The notes beneath the pieces were generated by a model. The model was not told where the DNA came from. It searched no databases and saw only the letters and a list, made by a program, of their open reading frames with translations. From JAVBMU01 sp031551755 (GTDB taxonomy: Bacteria > Actinomycetota > Actinomycetes > Actinomycetales > Cellulomonadaceae), in the NCBI GenBank assembly GCA_031551755.1, contig JAVBNE010000062.1, positions 1-21,387 on the forward strand: a DNA stretch of 21,387 nucleotides, read 5' to 3'. A program made the translations under genes and the position numbers. The first letter of the stretch is position 1, and each line of letters opens with the position of its first letter. Below are positions 1 through 8,800 of this stretch, in pieces.

Positions 1-33
1 GATTTAGTGATTACTTATGAGGTGGTCTAATAT

Positions 34-378
34 ATGAACAAGGTTTTTCTCACGGGCGAGATCAAGGAACAGCCCAAATTGCTGAACAAGCCGGAAGCCG
101 ACGCGCACTGTGCGTTCGCGCTGCTGGTAAAGCACCGTTCCAAAAAGGGGATGCGCGAGGAAGCGTACCAAATCAACGCGTGGCACAAATGCGCCGAGTA
201 TTGCGTCGCCTATCTAAAGAGTGGGATGCGAGTCGCGCTGCAGGGCTACTTGACGCAACGTGATATCCCAATTGGTGAGAAGATGTTCCGGGCGACTGAG
301 GTGACGATGAGCGAGGCGTTCCTGCCATCACCCACTTCCGTGAAGGATGTACCAGAACAGAATAACGAACCTGAGTAA
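34..378 (+). CDS. SSB-like single-stranded DNA-binding protein (OB fold), 114 aa
   Basis: Probably binds single-stranded DNA during phage replication or recombination. The N-terminus MNKVFLTGEI and the central stretch INAWHKCAEYCVAYLKSGMRV followed by ALQGYL match the SSB pattern (W.k.AE....l.KG..V.v.G.l). At 114 residues it is shorter than cellular SSB. The tail (PEQNNEPE) is acidic but lacks the usual DDDIPF tip that recruits partners. The ATG is preceded by GAGGTGG at 19-25, eight bases away, which fixes the start. It lies just upstream of tail-type genes, an unusual place for a replication protein. Family assignment is by motif recall and was not searched. Confidence 0.72.
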   Translation: MNKVFLTGEIKEQPKLLNKPEADAHCAFALLVKHRSKKGMREEAYQINAWHKCAEYCVAYLKSGMRVALQGYLTQRDIPIGEKMFRATEVTMSEAFLPSPTSVKDVPEQNNEPE

Positions 379-445
379 GCCGCAAACAAGGCAGAACACG
401 AATCAGCAACCCACTCAAACCGAAACAAGACAAGGAGGAAACCTA

Positions 446-1591
446 ATGGACGAACAATTTGACAATCAAGCGCCTCTCGATATGCCTGAGCAGCATGCGG
501 GGGCATTCCTGATGAACTTGCAACTGTTTGCGGAAACCCCCGTTGACATGGGGAGGATCGCGGATATGTCTGATCCCACTAATCCCAAGTATATCTTCGC
601 ATTGCCTGACGATGTCTCTGATGATTCTGATGATGACGAAGAATCGGAAGTTGACACCGATCAAGAGGATGACGCGGATATGGATTCCATTTATATCCCC
701 CGGTTGGCCGTGACCGACCAGAATCTGCCCCACGCGGCCATCGGTGAAGTGGTGGTCAAAGATCTGGATGGCGACCTGTACACCGTTGCCGTTGACAAGG
801 ACGGCACCGTAACCGAAACGCAGTTCACCATTGACACCGACAACATCGCTGATGGGTCGATTACCGCGTCGAAGCTGGAAGAGAACACTATAACATCTCG
901 TGAGCTTGACATGGAGCAGATCTTTGCGGACAGCGCACTGCTCAACGAGATGTTGGCCGCCAATATCGACGCCGCTGGGCTTTTTGAGAACCAAGACTTT
1001 TTGGACAAGCTTTCGGAACTTACAGTTGCCAAGACCGGAGATACGATGACGGGCCAGCTAAAACTCGCAGCCTTCCCGATTGCCCCGGAAGATGCTTCGT
1101 CCAGGGCGTATGTCGATGATCGGGATCTGCTCACTCTGAATACGGCCAATGGATATGTCGATAGAGTGAAGGCTGATATGGAGTGCGAGCTCGAAAACTT
1201 GATCAAGGACTCTTCGTGGAAGTGCGCCGTGAACGAAATCCTGTCAACGAACTCGTTGCCTTCTGGGAAGCCGATCAACTATCGTGTTGCTTGGCGTACT
1301 GCGAATGACCTGGGAGGAGTCCCCACATATTCCTTCCACAATGGTAATGATGAATGGGTAAGCCATATACTCAATGAAGGCGACAGCTTTAGGAATCTGA
1401 GTGAAACCGATTATCCGATTTACAAGGTTCAAGCCTTATCCTTCGCCAAAGAAACCATGGGACGCGACGGTGTGGATGGCCAAAGTGCTTATGCGGCGGC
1501 GCAGATGGGGGGATACCCCGACACTCAGGGTAATTTCTATGAGGATCTGGCCGCCATTCATACACTTGCCGTTCAGATGGACGCACTGTAG
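446..1591 (+). CDS. Phage tail/fibre-type structural protein with NLQLFA motif, 381 aa
   Basis: Likely a virion structural protein of the tail tip or fibre. The start is the ATG at 446, seven bases after AAGGAGG (432-438); a longer frame upstream lacks a ribosome binding site. Residues 24-29 are NLQLFA, a motif common in structural proteins of Firmicute phages. Residues 55-80 are a highly acidic Asp/Glu/Ser stretch. Residues 133-150 (IADGSITASKLEENTITS) and 196-206 (KTGDTMTGQLK) are typical of phage fibre proteins. The last 43 residues begin GRDGVDGQSAY, a short Gly-rich fibre-type tail. It is followed directly by the next tail gene, whose ribosome binding site overlaps this stop. The structural role is inferred from motifs and neighbours. 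Confidence 0.72.
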   Translation: MDEQFDNQAPLDMPEQHAGAFLMNLQLFAETPVDMGRIADMSDPTNPKYIFALPDDVSDDSDDDEESEVDTDQEDDADMDSIYIPRLAVTDQNLPHAAIGEVVVKDLDGDLYTVAVDKDGTVTETQFTIDTDNIADGSITASKLEENTITSRELDMEQIFADSALLNEMLAANIDAAGLFENQDFLDKLSELTVAKTGDTMTGQLKLAAFPIAPEDASSRAYVDDRDLLTLNTANGYVDRVKADMECELENLIKDSSWKCAVNEILSTNSLPSGKPINYRVAWRTANDLGGVPTYSFHNGNDEWVSHILNEGDSFRNLSETDYPIYKVQALSFAKETMGRDGVDGQSAYAAAQMGGYPDTQGNFYEDLAAIHTLAVQMDAL

Positions 1592-1603
1592 GAGGTGGAA
1601 ATA

Positions 1604-2443
1604 ATGAGGAAAATTGGCGAATCCCTGAAGGGCCTGCAAGATTCTAAAAGCGCCATTCGAAACTCTATCATTGGGAAAAATGTTGGTGTCCCAGAAACCG
1701 CAAAGTATGAAACCTTTTCTGGCTACATCGACCAGATTAAACTGGCGCCCCCGAACGCCGTTGACACAAGCGATGCAACAGCGCTTCCAACGCATATCAG
1801 GTTGGGCTATACGGCATATGCGCGAGGAGCGAAAATTGTTGGCACCATGGCGACGTACGCGGGTTCGACAGCGGTAACCCCCAACTATTCCACTCAGTAT
1901 CTGCGGACAACCGGCATGTATATGAATAGTGATATCACGATCTACCCTCAAACGTCCTATCCGTCAGGCACCGACACAAGTGACGGAACTGCATATAGCA
2001 ATCACATCCTGAAAGATAAGACCGCATATGCGAGGGGCGGCAAACTAACTGGCACAATCGAGACCTATACAGGTTCAACCGTGTCGGCTGGTTCGACAAT
2101 CCCTACAGGTGGTAAGTACTGCCAATACGATATCACTGGTACAGGCGGTGGTTTTAACTCCATCAAGCGTTTTGGACAGGAGGCATACGTCAATTATACT
2201 GGCGATGCGTATTATACAATTACGCTTGGTTGGACGCCGGCAATGATTTATGGCTATGCGCATCTTGGTTCCAACAACGATCGCATGTTTGGATGGTGCG
2301 ATTTTACTGCGAGTCACGAAGGAATCTTTGATCGTTCTGATGGAGGGATTGATCCGAAGACCTTTTACCCTTATCCCACGAGCATCATGTTCATCCCCAA
2401 TGGATCCAAGGGCACTATGAAGTATTGGGTTGTCGGCTATTAG
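1604..2443 (+). CDS. Phage tail protein with two internal repeats, 279 aa
   Basis: Probably a tail fibre or receptor-binding accessory. The ATG at 1604 follows GGAGGTGG (1591-1598), which overlaps the previous stop, so translation is probably coupled. Two copies of a unit of about 36 residues are visible at 54-89 and 124-159. Both begin DTSD.TA, continue through TAYARG.K..GT, and end in Y.GST. This kind of repeat occurs in Clostridial phage fibre proteins, where it probably forms a beta-structured shaft. The C-terminal 100 residues are rich in aromatic residues and glycine and could be a globular head. No enzyme motif is seen. The exact role is inferred from position. Confidence 0.68.
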   Translation: MRKIGESLKGLQDSKSAIRNSIIGKNVGVPETAKYETFSGYIDQIKLAPPNAVDTSDATALPTHIRLGYTAYARGAKIVGTMATYAGSTAVTPNYSTQYLRTTGMYMNSDITIYPQTSYPSGTDTSDGTAYSNHILKDKTAYARGGKLTGTIETYTGSTVSAGSTIPTGGKYCQYDITGTGGGFNSIKRFGQEAYVNYTGDAYYTITLGWTPAMIYGYAHLGSNNDRMFGWCDFTASHEGIFDRSDGGIDPKTFYPYPTSIMFIPNGSKGTMKYWVVGY

Positions 2444-2458
2444 GAGGATGTGAAACAC

Positions 2459-2812
2459 ATGAATCATGTGCGAAGGCTCTATTTTGAGTTGTCCACTGGT
2501 AAGATGATCCTCATGCTCGCAACCGATGCGGACGGTGATCTTCCCTCCGTGGAAGATGACTTTCTGATGCACTCCATTCTACATCCATATAAGGCAAAGG
2601 CCGGGATGGTTGGAGTGGTCGAGTGGGATCAGCGCGATGATAATCTTGAGAAAAGGCTAAAAGATGCAAGCGCAGTGAATGTTGATATGTCGACGGATCC
2701 GCCTTCGCTGGTTTTTGATTACGAATGGCCGGAAACGCGCAAGACAGCGCAAGTGTTCATCAACAATTCTGAGGTGCTACAAGATGAGTCAAAATGGCCG
2801 TCCGGTGCATGA
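2459..2812 (+). CDS. Small phage protein of unknown function, 117 aa
   Basis: Function not recognised. It lies in the tail cluster between a fibre-type gene and the Rhs gene. The ATG at 2459 is 11 bases after GGAGG (2443-2447); a GTG at 2450 would be only two bases from that site and is less likely. The N-terminus (MNHVRRLYFELSTGKMILML) resembles small Clostridial phage proteins that begin with R.YY...TG, but I cannot name a family with certainty. The protein is acidic, with no membrane segment or signal peptide. Its stop codon lies in the loop of a strong RNA hairpin (2798-2822). Confidence 0.66.
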   Translation: MNHVRRLYFELSTGKMILMLATDADGDLPSVEDDFLMHSILHPYKAKAGMVGVVEWDQRDDNLEKRLKDASAVNVDMSTDPPSLVFDYEWPETRKTAQVFINNSEVLQDESKWPSGA

Positions 2813-2822
2813 CACCGGACGG
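2798..2822 (+). terminator. 10-bp perfect hairpin at the gene end, possible weak terminator
   Basis: CCGTCCGGTG (2798-2807) pairs perfectly with CACCGGACGG (2813-2822) around the loop CATGA, which contains the TGA stop of the upstream gene. It is followed by ACCTTCATTTC, without a clean T-run, so termination may be partial or the hairpin may instead protect the mRNA end or insulate the Rhs ribosome binding site. Confidence 0.55.
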
Positions 2823-2860
2823 ACCTTCATTTCAAACCGATGAAAAGAACAGGAGGAAAT

Positions 2861-5800
2861 ATGGAACTCAAAGAATTAGATCTGCAGGGGCTGGATCAGG
2901 ATATGGATCTGGTGGCTGCTGATGAAGAATCCAGTCGTATTGGGGAGCGGAAGTCTTTCGAGCAACTGGAGGGCGAAGAAGTCCCTTCGCTGCGAGGCGA
3001 AAGCACGAAGCAGTACGACCTCGGGGAGAACCGCTATCAGGCGGTTCTTTTTCCTGAGCCGGTGCATTTCATGGAGGCCGGCGAATGGAAGGAAATCGAC
3101 AACAGCCTTGACGAGGGCGAGGATGGCGGGCGCAAGGTTTTGCGCAACCGCGCAAATGCGCTGATGTGTGAATTGCCCTCTGTGGCCAATGAAGGCGCGC
3201 TTGTGAAGTTGAAGAGCGGCAAACATGGGCTAAGCTGGGAGTTCGAGCGGCAGGCGTTGCCTGTGCAGGCTGAACTCAAGAGCGGCGCGATGCTGAAACG
3301 TGAACGATTGATCGAACTGGCGAAGGCCGAGCCGATGAACGCCAAGCGGGATCCCGCTTCGTTTACCGACGAGGAACTGATCGCATTCCAGTCGCCGGAA
3401 GATCGGCGCTGCGACACGACAGAGAAGACATCGCAGGTGCTGTACAATGGCATCCTAACCGGCATCGATGTCCGCTACACCCTATCCGGGGATCAACTCA
3501 AGGAAGACATCATCTGCGCCAATCGCGACGCCCTGGCCAATGTGGCGCTGAAGCTGCCGTCCGAATATGAGTATTTGATCAACGAGGACCGCAGCCTGTC
3601 CGTGCGTGATGCGAAGACGGGCGCCGAGCGCTTCTACTTCGACATGCCGGTGGTGTACGACGCATGCGGCATGACCGTGATTGGCACGCCAGTGCTGGAA
3701 GCCCGCGACGGCTACACTCGCCTGAGCTATGAGATCGACTCGGAATTCCTGGCCGTCTGCGCGTACCCGGTGACCATCGATCCGGTGGCAAAACTGCGCG
3801 GCACCTCGACTGGCGTGAAAGCGGTGTATGTGAACCTCCAGAGTTCCTCGACCCCGTCTTCCGCCGCCAAAAACAGCACCAACCTTTACGTGGGCAAAAA
3901 CGGCACGGGCAGCACCGCAAAGTACTACGCCTCCCTGCTCAAGTTCACCGAACTTGTGCAGATGAAGGCCAGCGACACGGTGGTCTCTGCGACGCTGAAG
4001 ATGAGCGTGGCGACGCCCAGCAAGTCGAAGGGGCACTTCGTGGGCGCGTACGCGATCAAGGGCAACTGGGACGTGGACACCGTGACCGGGCAGAGCATCG
4101 ACAGCATGATCGCGGACAAGCCTATGGACTATGCGGCAGGTGGCAAGGGCACGATGAGCTTCGACATCACCAACCTGTACCGTGAGTGGTATTTGGCAGA
4201 CAACCACGGTGGCGGCCTGAACCACGGCATCGCGCTCAAGTGCATCCCCAACAGCCAGAAATACTTCGCTTTGAAATCGCCCAGGACGGGCACGAAGAGC
4301 AAGAAGCCGCTGATGACGGTGAACTACATCAGCCACGCGGGCCTGGAAAGCTGGTGGAAGTACGAGAGCCAGAGCGCGGGGCGCGCGGGCACGACCCACG
4401 TGGATCTGTTCAATGGCAACGTGGTGCACGAGCATCAGGACACCGCGATGACAGGCAACCGCATGCCGGTATCGATTGCCCACTATTACAACTCGTGCCA
4501 GTCGGCAACAGGTAGCTACTACCGGCAGGTGCCGGACGACGACGAGACCTTCGATCCGGGCAGTTACCAGGCGATGTACCGCTGTGGTCAGGGTTGGAAG
4601 CACAGTGGGCTGCAGTTCATCTATCAAAAGAAGATCAACTCCAAGCCGTATTTCATCTGGGTGGATGGCGATGGCACCGAGCACTGGTTCAAGAACGACA
4701 GCAAGTGGTACGAGTGCGAGTGCTACGACATGGAGGGCATGGGCCTGAAGTTGAACCGGTACGCTTCCACCAACAAGCTGCCACCGCGCATCGAGATCGA
4801 GGATCAGAGCCACACCAAGATGATCTTCCGCAACCGCCCGACCAAGAAGTGGATGGGCAAGTGGAAGCACCACTGGCTGTGGCGGGTTGAGGACGCGATC
4901 CTGGACAAGGACGACAAGCATGTCAACGTGACCAAGTACACCTACAAACTGCCGGAAGAGACCAAGGATGGCCTGGGCAGCTCGAAGGCGATGCGGGCGA
5001 TGGAGGGCTGGTTGCTCAAAGTCACCGATCCGGCGGGGCGCGAAACGCGCTTCAGCTATGATTCGGAAACGGACGCAAAGCTGTTGACCTCGATCCAGAC
5101 GCCGGACGACTACGACGAAGGTGCGCAGAAGTTGATTTGGCGCACAGTGAGCTTCCTCTATGACGGCGAGAAGCGTCTGACCGGCATCAACTATAGCGAT
5201 CTGGACGGAGAAACGGACATCCAGACGCCCAATACCCAGTTCACTTACTACTACGATGTCACCAACGTCGCGCAGACCAATCTGCTGGAAACCGCGAAGA
5301 ACTACGACGGGCTGTTTGTCACCACGAAATATGAGCGTGTAAAGCTCGGACAGCCCGCTTTTGACGTGGATGAAAGTGTGGATGACAACGAGGACGAGGA
5401 AACCGGCGGCACCACCACCGACGATCCGTATGTGCAGCTAAAAGGCGAGATCAACTACGAGCTGTGCCGCGCGGGCTCGCTGGAGACGGCAAAAGGCACG
5501 GCCAAGGGCGCGATGCAGCTGTTCAAATACATGAACTGCCAGACATCGGTGCAGGTCGTGGACGGCGATGCCCCCGCCGAGACCGATAAGAAGATCGTCT
5601 ACCAGTTCAACGACAAGGGCAACGTGACCTCGATCCGCGACGAGCTGGGCTTTGCGCAGTTCGTGAAGTACGACGGAAGCGAAGGCAATGAGAACAAACC
5701 TACTGAGTCCTCCAAGATGCAGAAGGCCGTGGTGAACTTGGTGCGCAACGTGGACTTCAGCCAGACCAACAAAACGCCCAAGATCGACGCGGCAAAGGTG

Positions 5801-8800
5801 GTCTGGACGCTATTCGAGGCGAACCCCTACGTGAAGCCCACCAAGAAGGTCACCGGCAACCCGAACGGCAACCTTGTATCCATCGACGAAACTGCGGACG
5901 GCCAGTGCTTGAACCTGCACAGCGTGAAGCTGGAGCGTAGGAGCAATAGCGGCAGCGGCGACTCTGTGTACGCCAGGCAGACGCTGAACAACATCGAGCT
6001 GGGCAAGGTGTATACCTTCTCGGCCTATGTGAAGGCGGACGACATTGCTGCCGTCGCGGACAAGGGCGGGTATGTGCAAATCGCAGGCGCGGGCGCGCCG
6101 ACGCTGATTGGCCCGCAGATCATCGAGAATACCGAAGACGACCTGGAAGCCGGGCTGCCCACGGACGGCTGGGATCGCTACCGCATCGTGTACGACACCA
6201 CCGGCTACACCGGCACGGCCAACATCACCATTGACATCAAGAACGACGCGCAGAGCGGCACGGTTTGGTTTGCGGCGCCGCAGTTTGAGGAAGGCTACGT
6301 GGCCAACTCGGTGAACATGCTCAGCAACGCGGACTTCCGGTTGAGTGCGAACAACACCACCTATCCCGGCGTGACGCGCCAGTTCCCCGCCGATTGGAAG
6401 GCCGGCAAAAACGTGGATGCCGACTTCAAGACCGCTTACAAGAAGGCGAAGAACGATCTGGACAAGGTATCCTCGATCGTGAAGAACATGACCAAGCAGG
6501 TGGGCGTGAAGGAGCGCAATGCAGACACCGACGCGCTGATGCCCAAGGCGCTGGCCGGCAAGTATCTGCAGATGTGCGACCGCCCGCGCACCAAGTCGCT
6601 GGACACGTTCTTCTATCAGGATCTGGATGTGAGCGGCAAGAAGAACCAGGTGTTCTTCGTGGGCGGCTGGGCGGATGCGCAGGCCATGCCCGGCAGCGGC
6701 TCCACCAAGAACGACAAGTGCTGCGTGCGGATGACGGTGAAGTTCTATTGCAAGCCCAAGGGCAAGACCAGCTACAAGTGGTACACCGGCAAGGGCGGCA
6801 AGGTGCCGTTCAGCGCTGAGTGGGTGGGCTGGCAGGCTGCCGGCGGCGCCGTCGCGGCCCCGCACGACTATTCCCAGGTCAGGGTCTACCTGGTCGCGAA
6901 GGGGCAGCCCAACAGGACGCGGTTCAGTAACATCTTCCTGTTCCGGGAGGAGTTTGGCAAGTCCTACCGCTACGACAAGAACAAGAACATGACCGACACG
7001 GGAACGCTGTCAGGCCAGCAAGCGGGCATGGAGTACGACAAGGAGCACAACCTGATCCGCTACAGGAAGCCCGGCAGGCCCAAGTCCGACAAGCACAAGT
7101 ACAAGATGAGCTACGGCGCGGGTGACAAGAAGAAGCAGCACCTGCTCTACAGCATGACAACCCCCGAGGGCATGGTGACCAAGGCCAGCTACGATGCCTA
7201 CGGCAACAAGGATGGCCAGCGCGTCACGAAAGAAAAGGCCACCGCATTCGTAAAGACCAAGACCAGCTTCGACGCCACGCGCAGCTTCGTGGACAACGGC
7301 ACGACGCTGAAGTGGCAGGGCGGCAACTACGCGCTCAGGCGGACCGACGCGCGCGGCAAGGAAGCCGCGATGAGTCTGAACCTGGTCAATGGGCAGCTGG
7401 ATAGCGCCACCGATCCGAACCTTACGACAGTGAACTATCTGTATGACAAGCGCAAGCGGCTGACCCGCGTCTTCACCAAGCTGACGCAGGACAAGCCGGA
7501 CACGTACCGGAACGATTACACCTACGACACGGACGGGCGTCTGCAGACCGTCAGCCACAACACCGACCTGGACCCCGCGAACGACGTGACTTACCACTTC
7601 GAGTACGACGCGCTGGGCGCGCAGACGCAGGTGCGGGTGGGTGACCGTGTGCTGTCGAGCAACGAATACGCGCAGGATCGCAGCCACAAGCTGAAGAAGA
7701 GCGTGTTCGGAACCAACGACACGGTGGAGAACGAGTACGATGAGTTCGACCGGATTGCCGCGGTGAAGCTGAACGGTGAAACGCGATACAGCTACCAGTA
7801 CGGCGCGAACGGACAGGCTGCGTACCTGACCGACCACAAGCTAGGGCGCAGGCACATCACGGAGTTCGACCTGGCGATGCGCCCGAAGCGCAGCACGACG
7901 ATGCGGGGCAACGAGATCCTGTACCGCGCGACGCTGAAGTACGACAAGCTGAACCATCTGACCAGCTTCGGCGAGCAGACGGCGGGCAACGAGACGCACC
8001 TGACCAGTTTCGAGTACGACAAGGACGACCGCACGACAGAAGTGGCTTACGACGACGACAACCGCAAGGACGACGAGATCGAGCGCGGCGTGAAGTACGA
8101 ATACAACAGCATCGGTGGCGTGAAGACCAAGACGGTGTACAACGCGGGCACGACCCACGAGGTGGCCTACAAGCATGTCATGGGCGGCCACGGTGAGGAC
8201 AGCCGCTCCCCGCTGATCGAGTCCATCTCCCAGCCCGGGCTGGAACTGGCCTACGCGTACGACGAAGTGGGCAACATCGTGAAGGAGACCAGAAACGGCG
8301 TCGAGATCGCGTATGGCTACGACCGGCTGGGTCAGCTGATTCGTGTGAACGACCCGACAGACACCACAGTCGACCCGACCGGCACGACCTGGCTGTACGA
8401 GTACGATTTGGGCGGCAACATCCTGTTGAAGCGCAGCTATCCGCTGACGGCGGATGCGATTGACACCGTGGCAAATCCCGGCGAGACGAGCGAGTACGCG
8501 TACGACGATCCGAGCTGGAAGGACAAGCTGGGCAGCTACAACGGCGATCCGATCCAGTACGATGCGATCGGCAACCCGCTGTTCTACAAGGATCTGGCGT
8601 TCGAGTGGAAGGATGGGCGCAAGCTGGCGCGATTGACGCGCGGCCAGGGCGGGTTCTCGCAGTTCGGCGCGCTGCGCGCAAACGCAGACATGAGCATTTC
8701 GCAGATCACCAACGGTGCGCAGAGCTTCGCGCTGAACAGCGGCGAGCTGAGCAGCAGCGAGCCCGGCGTCCGCCTGAGCAACGGCAAAGCGCTGGCGCAG

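Noticed and set aside
3482..4921. Long open frame on the - strand opposite Rhs (479 codons), and similar ones at 5810-6865, 7010-7837 and 7841-9031
   Set aside because: They mirror the GC-rich codon pattern of the Rhs gene, give low-complexity Val/His/Arg/Leu-rich proteins, and lack ribosome binding sites.
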